Below are positions 33,257 to 41,389 of a stretch of DNA of 64,000 nt, one piece after another. The position numbers and the translations under genes are program-made. Under the pieces are notes generated by a model that did no database searches, was not told where the DNA came from, and saw only the letters and a program-made list of their open reading frames with translations. This DNA comes from JANYCO01 sp035535995 (GTDB lineage: Bacteria > Bacteroidota > Bacteroidia > Cytophagales > Cytophagaceae). The DNA lies in the NCBI GenBank assembly GCA_035535995.1, contig DATLOZ010000020.1, positions 1 to 64,000 of the forward strand, given 5' to 3'. Every line of letters begins with the position of its first letter. Position 1 is the first letter of the stretch.

Positions 33257-33391
33257 ATGAGAAAGACGACCGTACTTTTTTTTGCTATTTCTGTGGTTGG
33301 AATGTTGCTGTTCTCCTGTGTGAGGGCAAACAAGCAATGTAAAGCCGATCACAAAAAAGCCAAAAAGAATCACATTGGCTGGAAGTATTAA
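33257..33391 (+). CDS. Tiny lipoprotein-like secreted protein (44 aa)
   Basis: Begins eight bases after the previous stop. MRKTTVLFFAISVVGMLLFSC gives a lipobox-like LFSC with Cys21, then a short basic tail with QCKADHKKAKKN ending in GWKY. The CKxxxKKxKK pattern matches the upstream small gene (CKENSKKVKK). The frame contains a run of eight T. A terminator-like hairpin follows at 33421. Likely co-transcribed with 33108-33248. Function unknown. Confidence 0.6.
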   Translation: MRKTTVLFFAISVVGMLLFSCVRANKQCKADHKKAKKNHIGWKY

Positions 33392-33420
33392 GCTTCCTAC
33401 AATCCTGGTAGAATATTATG

Positions 33421-33452
33421 AAGCCTTTCCTTTTCGGATGGGCTTTTTTTTG
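33421..33452 (+). terminator. Terminator after the tiny-protein pair
   Basis: AAGCCTTTCC at 33421-33430 pairs imperfectly (8 of 10) with GGATGGGCTT, followed by a run of eight T. Confidence 0.7.
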
Positions 33453-33490
33453 TCTGAACATGATCGAAAATCATAATTTCAGTCATGATA

Positions 33491-33515
33491 TATTGCCCAG
33501 GGCTTTAACCCTGGC
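33491..33515. repeat. CCCAG...CCCTGG intergenic element, copy 2
   Basis: TATTGCCCAGGGCTTTAACC followed by CTGG closely matches 11602-11626; here the CCAGGG/CCCTGG ends pair better. Lies upstream of gcvP. Confidence 0.5.
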
Positions 33516-33567
33516 ACCCCTTTCAGGCCAAGTTATTAACATTTTTTTCCCTCAACTTTATTTTAGT

Positions 33568-33575
33568 TAATTTTG
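33568..33575 (+). promoter_or_regulatory. Possible -7 promoter box for gcvP
   Basis: TAATTTTG fits the TAnnTTTG -7 consensus and is 33 bases before the gcvP ATG. No good TTTG -33 box at the right distance is seen. Confidence 0.35.
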
Positions 33576-33608
33576 TTCATACACTGTTAACATCATCATC
33601 CAACGAAC

Positions 33609-36494
33609 ATGATTAATCTGAACTCCAGGGAGAAATTTGAACAAAGGCATTTAGGGAAATCGGACGAAGAAATGAACGCCATGCTTTCGGCGATCGGAGT
33701 AACGTCACTGGATCAATTAATAGATCAGACCATTCCTGCCGGAATCCGTCTTAAAAAAACGTTAAACCTTCCGGAAGCAAAAACAGAATTTACCTTTCTA
33801 AAAGAATTTAAACAACTTGTTTCTAAAAATAAGATCTACCGTTCTTACCTGGGACTAGGATACTATAATACCATTACACCTCCGGTGATCCTGCGCAATA
33901 TTCTGGAAAATCCGGGATGGTACACCGCTTATACGCCATACCAGGCCGAGATTGCGCAAGGAAGATTGGAAATGCTCATCAACTATCAAACGATGGTGAC
34001 CGAACTTACCGGGATGGAAATTGCCAATGCTTCTCTCCTGGATGAAGCTACTGCAGCGGCCGAGGCCATGACTATGCTGCACAGCGCACGCAAAGCTTCT
34101 AAAAAATCGGCGGAAGTTTATTTGGTTTCCGAAACCTGTTTTCCTCAAACTATTGATGTACTCAAGACCCGCGCTACACCGCTGGGCATTCAACTAAAAA
34201 TTAAAAAGATCGAAGCTTCGGATGTCTCCGATCCTTCGGTGTTTGGCGTGTTTCTGCAAACACCGGATAAAAACGGTGTGCTGGAAGATCTCAGCTTATT
34301 TATCAGTGCTGCACACTCACGCGAGATCGCGGTTTGTGTGGCTACAGACTTGCTGAGCCTTACGCTTACTACTTCTCCCGGAGAAATGGGCGCTGATGTG
34401 GTGATCGGTTCTTCACAACGCTTCGGTGTACCAATGGGATTCGGTGGTCCGCATGCCGGATTCTTTGCTACCAAAGACGAATACAAACGTCTGCTGCCCG
34501 GAAGAGTAATTGGTGTATCTGTAGATGCTCAAGGAAACCCCGCTTACCGCATGGCACTGCAAACACGCGAGCAACATATACGTCGCGAAAAAGCAACTTC
34601 CAATATTTGTACCGCACAAGTGCTGCTGTCGGTAATTGCCGCAGCATACGCGGTATACCACGGTCCGAAAGGATTGAAAGCGATCGGAGAAAAAGTACAT
34701 GGCCTGGCGGTAACACTGGAAGCCACTTTGAAAGAGATTGGCTTTGCGCAACTGAATCCTTTATACTTCGATACGCTTACAATTGAAGCTGGAGAGAAGA
34801 AGAATCTTATCGCAGAATTGGCAGAGCAGTTCCAACTTAATTTCCGCTACGAAGACACAAAAGTATTTATCTCATTTGACGAAACCTCCGATATTCGTGA
34901 TGTACGTGATATCGTCACTGTTTTCGCAAAAGCTAAAGGCCTTGGAATGGCGCCGGTAGCCGAAGAAGTAAATGCTAAGCTTGGATCGCTTGTCAGAAAA
35001 TCTGCATACCTGACACATCATGTTTTCAACAGCTATCATACCGAACATCAAATGCTGCGCTATCTGAAGCAGTTGGAAAATAAAGACCTTTCACTTACTC
35101 ATTCCATGATCTCGCTGGGCTCTTGTACCATGAAGCTCAACGCGACCACAGAGATGATTCCAGTAACATGGCCGGAGATCGGAGGGATCCACCCTTTTGC
35201 CCCGGCTTCGCAGACGGAAGGTTACAGACAATTGTTTACAAACCTGGAAGCATGGCTCGGAGAAATAACGGGCTTCGCCGGTGTTTCGCTTCAGCCAAAT
35301 TCCGGTGCGCAAGGCGAATACGCAGGCCTGATGGTGATCCGCGCCTGGCACCAGCACCGTGGACAAGATCATAGAAATATTTCATTGATCCCTTCTTCTG
35401 CACATGGCACGAACCCTGCAAGCGCTGTGATGGCGGGTATGCAGGTGGTAGTAGTGAAGTGCGATGAAAGAGGAAACATCGATGTGGCGGACTTGAAAGA
35501 AAAAGCGATTGCGCACAAAGATGATCTTTCTTGCCTGATGGTAACCTACCCTTCCACCCACGGGGTGTTTGAAGAAAGCATTATAGAGATCTGTAAGATC
35601 ATCCACGACAATGGTGGACAAGTGTACATGGACGGCGCCAACATGAATGCACAAGTTGGATTGACCAGCCCGGCAAACATAGGTGCTGATGTATGCCATC
35701 TGAATTTACATAAGACCTTCTGTATCCCGCATGGAGGGGGAGGTCCGGGAGTAGGGCCAATTGGTGTAGCGGCACACCTGGTAGAGTTTTTACCAGGTCA
35801 CTCTGTAGTTCATTTCAGAGAAGGAAACGCGATCCACGCTGTCTCTGCTGCTCCATGGGGAAGCGCCAGCATTCTGCCAATCTCTTACGCATATATTGCG
35901 ATGATGGGCGGTGATGGGTTGACAAAATCTACGAAGTACGCGATCCTCAATGCTAATTATATGAAAGCAAGATTGGAGAAATATTATCCGATTCTTTACA
36001 CTGGTACAAACGGTCGTTGTGCACACGAATTTATTGTGGATTGTCGCGGCTTTAAACACACTGTTGGAATTGAAGTAGAAGATATTGCGAAAAGACTGAT
36101 GGATTATAATTTCCATGCGCCTACTGTATCATTCCCGGTAGCAGGCACGCTTATGATCGAGCCTACAGAAAGCGAATCCATCGACGAATTGGATCGTTTT
36201 TGCGATGCGCTTATTTCTATCCGAAAAGAAATTGAAGAGATTGAAAAAGGACAGGCAGATAAAATAAACAACGTTTTGAAAAATGCACCACATACTGCAA
36301 AAGTAGTGTTGGATGATCAATGGAATAGAACTTACAGCCGTGAGAAGGCAGCTTACCCGCTTCCTTATGTAAAAGCTTCAAAATTCTGGCCAACGGTAGG
36401 ACGTATCGACAGCGCTTACGGCGACCGTAATTTATTCTGTTCTTGTATTCCTGTAGAAGAATTTGCGAAAGAAGAAAAAACAGTAGAAGCATAG
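33609..36494 (+). CDS. gcvP: Glycine dehydrogenase (decarboxylating), P-protein
   Basis: A 961-residue single-chain P-protein of the glycine cleavage system that decarboxylates glycine with pyridoxal phosphate and loads the H-protein. Both homologous halves are present. The N-half has YTPYQAEIAQGRLE and LLDEATAAAEAM. The C-half carries GSCTMKLNA, SAHGTNPASAVMAGM and LNLHKTFCIPHGGGGPG with the PLP lysine at about Lys702. H- and T-protein genes are not in the window. A short weak terminator follows. Confidence 0.97.
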   Translation: MINLNSREKFEQRHLGKSDEEMNAMLSAIGVTSLDQLIDQTIPAGIRLKKTLNLPEAKTEFTFLKEFKQLVSKNKIYRSYLGLGYYNTITPPVILRNILENPGWYTAYTPYQAEIAQGRLEMLINYQTMVTELTGMEIANASLLDEATAAAEAMTMLHSARKASKKSAEVYLVSETCFPQTIDVLKTRATPLGIQLKIKKIEASDVSDPSVFGVFLQTPDKNGVLEDLSLFISAAHSREIAVCVATDLLSLTLTTSPGEMGADVVIGSSQRFGVPMGFGGPHAGFFATKDEYKRLLPGRVIGVSVDAQGNPAYRMALQTREQHIRREKATSNICTAQVLLSVIAAAYAVYHGPKGLKAIGEKVHGLAVTLEATLKEIGFAQLNPLYFDTLTIEAGEKKNLIAELAEQFQLNFRYEDTKVFISFDETSDIRDVRDIVTVFAKAKGLGMAPVAEEVNAKLGSLVRKSAYLTHHVFNSYHTEHQMLRYLKQLENKDLSLTHSMISLGSCTMKLNATTEMIPVTWPEIGGIHPFAPASQTEGYRQLFTNLEAWLGEITGFAGVSLQPNSGAQGEYAGLMVIRAWHQHRGQDHRNISLIPSSAHGTNPASAVMAGMQVVVVKCDERGNIDVADLKEKAIAHKDDLSCLMVTYPSTHGVFEESIIEICKIIHDNGGQVYMDGANMNAQVGLTSPANIGADVCHLNLHKTFCIPHGGGGPGVGPIGVAAHLVEFLPGHSVVHFREGNAIHAVSAAPWGSASILPISYAYIAMMGGDGLTKSTKYAILNANYMKARLEKYYPILYTGTNGRCAHEFIVDCRGFKHTVGIEVEDIAKRLMDYNFHAPTVSFPVAGTLMIEPTESESIDELDRFCDALISIRKEIEEIEKGQADKINNVLKNAPHTAKVVLDDQWNRTYSREKAAYPLPYVKASKFWPTVGRIDSAYGDRNLFCSCIPVEEFAKEEKTVEA

Positions 36495-36540
36495 TTGCTG
36501 ATTAATATTATCTGCGTGACAGTGATGTTCACCTCAAATG

Positions 36541-36568
36541 GCCTGCTCCCCCGACAGGCTATTTTTTT
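36541..36568 (+). terminator. Weak terminator after gcvP
   Basis: GCCTG at 36541-36545 pairs with CAGGC at 36555-36559 and is followed by ATTTTTTT. Confidence 0.6.
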
Positions 36569-36628
36569 GCGTTAACAATGATTGCAGATCTTGTTAATCG
36601 ATCTTGGAAAATAAATACCCGTCCAGGT

Positions 36629-36716
36629 CCCATGTTCTGTGGCACATAGAACATCTCTTGTTTTTATCAAACACCTTTTATGTTTGTGTTGTGTTCTGTG
36701 TGCCACAGAACACGGG
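36629..36716. repeat. 26-bp near-perfect inverted repeat, arms themselves partly palindromic
   Basis: The arm 36629-36654 pairs with 36691-36716 with three mismatches. The left arm also contains ATGTTCT...AGAACAT as a small palindrome of its own. The 36 bases between are T-rich. It lies in the convergent gap between gcvP and the small gene at 36758. It may be a miniature mobile element or a double terminator. Confidence 0.7.
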
Positions 36717-36757
36717 GAAGTGGGAAAACACGGTTTAAAGACAGTTAACAACATTAG

Positions 36758-36970
36758 TTAGTCTGTTAAAACTTCACAGAAAAAATGCTGGCTATTCAGA
36801 AAGAAAATAATTCGTTGATAATCTATTTTCTCTGATTCGATCCGAAGAATGCGATCGCAATCTTCCAGATCAAAATTAATTTTTGAATCAGGAAAATGTT
36901 CAAGAAGCAACTGCGCAAGCTTGTTGGCTTCCGTTGCTTCCTGAACATTGGTTTTAAAGATTTCGATCAT
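36758..36970 (-). CDS. Small conserved hypothetical protein, HMA-like fold
   Basis: The 70-residue protein shows an alternating pattern (IEIFKTNV, then an amphipathic helix, then KINFDLEDCDRILRIES, then helix, then FFCEVLTD) that resembles the beta-alpha-beta-beta-alpha-beta fold of heavy-metal-associated proteins, but without the CxxC motif. I recall similar short proteins in Bacteroidota next to stress or metal genes. It is the last gene of the ArsR operon, three bases after the DoxX gene. Function unknown. Confidence 0.65.
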   Translation of the reverse strand: MIEIFKTNVQEATEANKLAQLLLEHFPDSKINFDLEDCDRILRIESEKIDYQRIIFFLNSQHFFCEVLTD

Positions 36971-36973
36971 TAA

Positions 36974-37342
36974 TTATTCTTTGATCATTTTGTGATAAAA
37001 ATAATAAGACAGTGCCAGCACTACTATTGCTAAAGAAATGAAAGCGGTGCCACCACCTACTCCCGCTACTGCAGTCACTGCATAAAGTGCGCCTACCAGG
37101 TCGAATGCCAGGCCTGCATAAGCCCATTCTTTGATGCGCGGAAAGCCAGGAATCAAAAGGGCTATAGAACCTACTATTTTAGCAACGCCTAAAAAAGGGA
37201 TCATGTAGACAGGAAAACCAAGCAGGTCGTGCAAAAATTTGACAGATTCTGCGTCCACCATTACGCTTTGAATAGAAGTTAATCCCATAAAGGCAGCAAT
37301 TAATCCAGTGAAGATCCAGTAAAGTGTTTTTGTTTTTTTCAT
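36974..37342 (-). CDS. DoxX-like membrane protein
   Basis: A 122-residue protein with four transmembrane helices. The start LYWIFTGLIAAFMGLTSIQ, then LLGFPVYMIPFLGVAKIVGSIALL and KEWAYAGLAFDLVGA, match the DoxX-like family (DUF4260/DoxX_2 type), which is common beside SRPBCC and ArsR genes in Bacteroidota and has been linked to oxidative stress. Fifth gene of the operon. Confidence 0.85.
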   Translation of the reverse strand: MKKTKTLYWIFTGLIAAFMGLTSIQSVMVDAESVKFLHDLLGFPVYMIPFLGVAKIVGSIALLIPGFPRIKEWAYAGLAFDLVGALYAVTAVAGVGGGTAFISLAIVVLALSYYFYHKMIKE

Positions 37343-37363
37343 AAGATTTAGATTGTATAAAAT

Positions 37364-37858
37364 TTATTGTTGAATTTTTGATAAATACGCATCCAGTTGA
37401 TCAAAGGTTCCTTTGAAGCCTTGTTGCATATTATCCATGAAGGAATAATACATTTTGTCTTCCTCTTCGGTAGAATTTATCGGATAACCGGCAAGCGTAA
37501 GCGTAGTAGTTCCGTTGTGCTCGGTAAGTGTAAGTTTATTATAAATTTCTAACGGCCATACTGGACTGAACGGGGCACGGCAGATATTTCCTTTTTCATC
37601 GGAGAAGGAATTGATAAATTCGATCAGATCAGGTCTGCGAATTTCTCCGTATTTGAAAACTCCCCACATCACGGCATCATTGCCTTCCATTTTATAATGG
37701 AAATATCCTTGTGGTTTAAAATTCAGTTTTACTATGCTAAGAGACATTCCCGTTGGCCCCCACCATTGTGCAAGTGCTTCGGCTTCAGCAAATGCATCAA
37801 ACACAATATCCCTCGGAGCTTTGAACTCGCGTACGATTTTAAATTCTTGTTTTGGCAT
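37364..37858 (-). CDS. SRPBCC (AHSA1-like) domain protein
   Basis: A 164-residue single-domain protein of the START/Bet v1-like fold. FKIVREFKAPRDIVFDAFAEAEALAQWWGP is the AHSA1-type opening with the WWGP motif, and LTEHNGTTTLTLAG and the terminal helix complete the domain. These proteins bind hydrophobic ligands in a cavity; the function is unknown in this context. Fourth gene of the operon, after an A-family repeat fragment at 37879-37890 in the gap before it. Confidence 0.9.
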   Translation of the reverse strand: MPKQEFKIVREFKAPRDIVFDAFAEAEALAQWWGPTGMSLSIVKLNFKPQGYFHYKMEGNDAVMWGVFKYGEIRRPDLIEFINSFSDEKGNICRAPFSPVWPLEIYNKLTLTEHNGTTTLTLAGYPINSTEEEDKMYYSFMDNMQQGFKGTFDQLDAYLSKIQQ

Positions 37859-37878
37859 AAGATAATTTTTTAAGTTAA

Positions 37879-37890
37879 CATCTGGTATCC
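37879..37890. repeat. GATGCCRGATACC-family fragment, copy 5
   Basis: A single CATCTGGTATCC unit inside the ArsR operon, between two SRPBCC genes. Confidence 0.4.
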
Positions 37891-37894
37891 TTTT

Positions 37895-38347
37895 CTAGGA
37901 CATTTGCTTCTGAAGAAACTCCACCAATCCTTTATTAAGAATATGATCCCATCCTTGTACAAAGTTTTCGCGCTTGAATACATCCATCGTTGGATCGAAA
38001 GGTATGTTGAACAAATGTGTGAACAGTAATTTGGTAGTTTTTGCATCCACGCTACTCAGTTCCCAGCTAACAGTGGAAGTGCCGCTGTAGCCGGGATATT
38101 CCCAGGTATGTACCAATTTTTTTCCTGGCACGATCTCTACCATTTTACCTCGATGCAACCATTGATTGTGCTCATTGTCGCCAGCATGCCAGTCGAACGA
38201 TTGACCTACTTCCAGTTTAAATTCTTTTGGAAAATCAAAATACCATTGCTTCAATTGCTCACGGTCTGTGATTGCTCTCCAAACCACTTCGATCGGAGCG
38301 TTGTAGGTTCTTTCCAGAACAATTCGGTCGGCTTTATTTTCCATCAT
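37895..38347 (-). CDS. SRPBCC (AHSA1-like) domain protein
   Basis: A 150-residue protein, or 149 if the second ATG is used. DRIVLERTYNAPIEVVWRAITDREQLKQWYFD is the AHSA1 opening, and the C-terminal helix has GWDHILNKGLVEFLQ. It starts three bases after the stop of the SRPBCC-VOC fusion gene, so the two are translationally close. Paralogous to 37364-37858 at the fold level. Ligand unknown. Confidence 0.9.
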   Translation of the reverse strand: MMENKADRIVLERTYNAPIEVVWRAITDREQLKQWYFDFPKEFKLEVGQSFDWHAGDNEHNQWLHRGKMVEIVPGKKLVHTWEYPGYSGTSTVSWELSSVDAKTTKLLFTHLFNIPFDPTMDVFKRENFVQGWDHILNKGLVEFLQKQMS

Positions 38348-38350
38348 AAT

Positions 38351-39280
38351 TTATTTTTTTGGTTCTACGCAATTAAACATCCAGTTGATTCCGAATTTAT
38401 CAGTACAGCTTCCATAATAGGCGCCCCAGAACATGTCCATTAGTTCCATCGTTACTACACCACCTTTGGAAAGCGCGTCGTACAAGCGTTTGGTCTCTAC
38501 TCTTGTATCGGGTTCCAGGTTGATGTGTATGTTATTCCCGGGAGTCAGCGTAAAGCCCATACTTGCAGGGGCATCGGTAGCCATCAGGACATGGCCGCCA
38601 AGGATAGCGAGCTCTACGTGAAGAATAAGTTTTTTGTCTGTATCTGAAAGGGGAGGCATTCCTTCTTGCGGAGGGATATCGCCGAAGCGTTGAATGCCAT
38701 TACCGGAAAACTCTCCGCCAAAAACAGATTTGTAAAATTTGAATGCTTCCTCTGTGTTACCAGGGAAATTAAGATAAGTGCTTACTCTTGACATGGACGT
38801 AGGTTTTAATTGTTTGTAAAGTTTTAATTGCGCTTCTACATAGCGGTTCAGTTTTTCGATATTTTGTTTCAATCCTTCGTCGGCTTTGAATGTTTTCACT
38901 ACCTGGATGAATTGTTCTTTTGTTTCGAAAAGCATATGCCAGTTGAGAAAAGTCTGGCTGCCTTGATTTTCAAATTCGATCGTGGCGGTAAACTTGGGAG
39001 CGCTCACGTGTTCATACACTAATTTTTTGTGCGGAACGACTTCTTTGAAAAGACTTTTGTTTTTGTAATCTGTGCCGTCGGGCCCATGCATTACAAGGTC
39101 CCACTCACCTTCGGGTTGGATGTCCATTTTAGTGATGGTATTTGTAAACCCATCCGGCCCCCACCAATTTTTGATATGATTGGGATCTGTCCATACTTCC
39201 CATACTAATTCTATCGGAGCATTCAGCAAGCGCGAGATCCTAATCTCGCGATCAGCTATATTACTTTCTGTTTTTTGCAT
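38351..39280 (-). CDS. Fused SRPBCC-VOC (glyoxalase-like) protein
   Basis: A 309-residue fusion of two proteins usually separate. Residues ~8-150 are an AHSA1-type SRPBCC domain with WWGPDGF near 38. From about residue 162 (MSRVSTYLNFPGNTEEAFKFY) a PhnB-like vicinal-oxygen-chelate domain begins, ending IDMFWG-type MDMFWGAYYGSCTDKFGINWMFN. The internal Met at the joint looks like the original VOC start, so the fusion probably arose by loss of a stop codon. It overlaps arsR by 20 bases. Confidence 0.88.
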   Translation of the reverse strand: MQKTESNIADREIRISRLLNAPIELVWEVWTDPNHIKNWWGPDGFTNTITKMDIQPEGEWDLVMHGPDGTDYKNKSLFKEVVPHKKLVYEHVSAPKFTATIEFENQGSQTFLNWHMLFETKEQFIQVVKTFKADEGLKQNIEKLNRYVEAQLKLYKQLKPTSMSRVSTYLNFPGNTEEAFKFYKSVFGGEFSGNGIQRFGDIPPQEGMPPLSDTDKKLILHVELAILGGHVLMATDAPASMGFTLTPGNNIHINLEPDTRVETKRLYDALSKGGVVTMELMDMFWGAYYGSCTDKFGINWMFNCVEPKK

Positions 39281-39605
39281 TTTTTTTATCCTTTTGAATT
39301 TTCTCTAAATATAATTCCAGCGCATCCAGCTTGCTTTCCCAGAAGCGCTTGTATTGTTCTACCCATTGCGACACTTCGTTGAGCTTATCCAGTTTTGCTT
39401 CGCAATAACGTTCACGTCCGTGTTGTTTGATCTCTACCAGCCCGCATTCGGTAAGCACTTTCACATGCTTGGATATAGCAGGGCGGCTGATATCAAAATT
39501 TTCAGCCACTGCATTTAATGTAAGTGTTTGAATTGCCAATAAACTTAGAATAGCCCGCCTCGTAGGATCGGCTATCGCATGAAACGCATCTCTTCTTGTC
39601 TCCAT
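39261..39605 (-). CDS. ArsR-family winged-helix repressor
   Basis: A 114-residue protein. DAFHAIADPTRRAILSLL and the helix-turn-helix NAVAENFDISRPAISKHVKVL are typical of ArsR regulators of the SRPBCC-linked type; there are no metal-binding cysteines, so it likely senses something other than arsenic-like metals. Two identical palindromes lie just upstream. First gene of the six-gene operon, overlapping the next gene by 20 bases. Confidence 0.92.
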   Translation of the reverse strand: METRRDAFHAIADPTRRAILSLLAIQTLTLNAVAENFDISRPAISKHVKVLTECGLVEIKQHGRERYCEAKLDKLNEVSQWVEQYKRFWESKLDALELYLEKIQKDKKNAKNRK

Positions 39606-39611
39606 AATTAT

Positions 39612-39653
39612 GTAACTAAGTTGTTACAAATATATGTGTAACTAAGTTGTTAC
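39612..39653. promoter_or_regulatory. Two identical ArsR-type operators
   Basis: GTAACTAAGTTGTTAC occurs exactly at 39612-39627 and 39638-39653, 26 bases apart start to start (about 2.5 turns). Each is a palindrome with GTAAC/GTTAC arms. The first begins seven bases before the arsR start codon, so autoregulation by ArsR is very likely. Confidence 0.85.
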
Positions 39654-39778
39654 GCAAATGTTTTTGAATTTTTATTCTTGAACTCGCTCATCTGCTTGAA
39701 TTCCAAAAGTATTTCATTAAAAACTATTGTAAAAAAACGCCTATCGCGAATCAGAAGTTAAGGGTTTTTCTCTGAAGT

Positions 39779-39827
39779 AATGAGTGATGAATAATTCAAT
39801 TCAATATTCATAATTCATCACTCATAC
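39779..39827. repeat. ATTCATAACTCATAATTC-family inverted pair, copy 4
   Basis: ATGAGTGATGAATAATTC and its complement form a tight hairpin whose right end includes the stop codon of the methyltransferase gene. Confidence 0.7.
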
Positions 39828-40985
39828 TTTCTTCGTAAGTTTTTCCAGGTAGTGAAAATCGATATGATAAGCATCCTTGATCGCTTTGATCTTCGTACTG
39901 ATTGCTGAGAGGTCTGCGGGCTGTGCGGCTCTGGAGGCTACAAGCATAACATTTTTTCTCGTATGCTCGTTGGAAATAAATTCAAAAATTTTTGTCTGGT
40001 ATTGATGCTGCTCCATGATCAGCGCGCGGATGGTATCGGTTACCATTTCAAACTGACGCTCTTTGAAGATGCCGTATTTTAACAAAGGACTTTCCTGCTC
40101 AATACCTTTCACCTGCTGGCGGATCTGCTTATGGCAACAAGGCGCGCATACTACAAGCGAAGCTTTAGACAAAATTCCTTTGTACAGGGCATCGTCGGTG
40201 GCTGTGTCGCAAGCATGTAGCGCGATAAGGATATCAATGTGTTTATCTTTATAATCTTCGATCGGTTGGCATACAAACTGTAATTGATCGAAACCGCATT
40301 GTTGAGCAGTGCTGTTGCAGTATTCAACCAGTTCGGTACGAAGCTCGATGCCGGTAACAGTTACGTCTAGCGATAATTTATTTTTTAGAAAATCATATAA
40401 AGCAAATGTGAGATACCCTTTGCCAGAGCCCATATCCACCACATGAATTTTCTCTGGCAATACAACTGACCTTACCAGGTCTTCCATGATCTCCAAATAC
40501 TTATTGATCTGCCGAAATTTATCTGCCATTTTCGGGATCAGTTTTCCTTCTTCATCGTTTACGCCAAGCAGCGTAAGATAGTGATCGCTTCCGCTTGCGC
40601 GTTTTACTTTCTGGCGATCGTGTGAAACATCCGAAGTAGAAGTAAAGCTTGGTTTTTGTTTTAGTAATGTGACCGCTCCTTTTTTAGAAGTTTGCAAAAG
40701 AAAATCTGCACTGGTAGTGAAGAGTACGGCATTCTGAAAATTATGTTGAAGTAAATTTATAAGCTCTTTGTAGCTTTCTTCAAGAGCATAATTTTTTGTC
40801 TCATCTCTGGTCTGATAGCGATAATTGAAAGAAAGCAAAGTATTATTTTTTACAACGATAGATCGTACATAACAATTTTGAAGAACAGCATTTTTGTCCT
40901 TCGATTTGCTCAGCGTCATCTTCACAAATTCTCCCGACAGCAAAGCGCCTTTTACTATTTCAACCAGCTCATTCAGTTCTTTCAT
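39822..40985 (-). CDS. METTL25/RRNAD1-like SAM-dependent methyltransferase
   Basis: A 387-residue protein. The SAM-binding motif HVVDMGSGKGYLTFALYDFL is near residue 178. The family block ALHACDTATDDALYKGI, then VVCAPCCHKQIRQQ, is typical of the METTL25/RRNAD1 group of methyltransferases. An N-terminal ~150-residue region of unknown fold may bind RNA. Likely acts on RNA or protein; substrate unknown. Single gene. Its last codons and stop lie inside a dispersed repeat. Confidence 0.85.
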   Translation of the reverse strand: MKELNELVEIVKGALLSGEFVKMTLSKSKDKNAVLQNCYVRSIVVKNNTLLSFNYRYQTRDETKNYALEESYKELINLLQHNFQNAVLFTTSADFLLQTSKKGAVTLLKQKPSFTSTSDVSHDRQKVKRASGSDHYLTLLGVNDEEGKLIPKMADKFRQINKYLEIMEDLVRSVVLPEKIHVVDMGSGKGYLTFALYDFLKNKLSLDVTVTGIELRTELVEYCNSTAQQCGFDQLQFVCQPIEDYKDKHIDILIALHACDTATDDALYKGILSKASLVVCAPCCHKQIRQQVKGIEQESPLLKYGIFKERQFEMVTDTIRALIMEQHQYQTKIFEFISNEHTRKNVMLVASRAAQPADLSAISTKIKAIKDAYHIDFHYLEKLTKKV

Positions 40986-41389
40986 AGCTGCAATTTATCA
41001 AATTTGAAAGTAAGTTTCTGGCATCAATCTTTATATAAAAATTTTAATATTAAATTTAACTTTAAAGGTTATGATTTTTTCTATTTTAAAAAGTTACTAG
41101 GTATTTATACGTATTTTTTTTCTGTTGTTTTCTGCCATTTGTTTTTTGAAAGATACCGGATAAAAAAAATCGATGTTTAGATATGATTCAGAAAAGCCAG
41201 AATGTTTTTTAATAAATAGTTTAGAACTAGATTTTTATATTTTCAACTAAAAAATAATAAGAAAAAAAAAGATACCGATTACTAATTATAAGGTGATACG
41301 TATTTTTTGAAAGGGCAATTTTAGACTCACAACGTTCTGGTTTATACTATCGTAAAAACAGTATTAAACTATTTTGCAAACTGAACTTT
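40986..41389. other. AT-rich divergent intergenic region
   Basis: About 400 bases of AT-rich DNA between two divergent genes. A GATACCGGAT unit of the A-family repeat lies at 41150-41167 and a shorter one near 41266. No RNA gene or open frame of note. Confidence 0.5.

Noticed and set aside
33270..33300. Possible frameshift in the 44-residue lipoprotein gene at its eight-T run
   Set aside because: Careful recounting of the bases shows the frame is open from 33257 to 33391 without a shift.
33083..33373. 96-residue minus-strand frame
   Set aside because: It is antisense to the two tiny plus-strand genes, which have export signals, a promoter box and a terminator; the minus frame has none.
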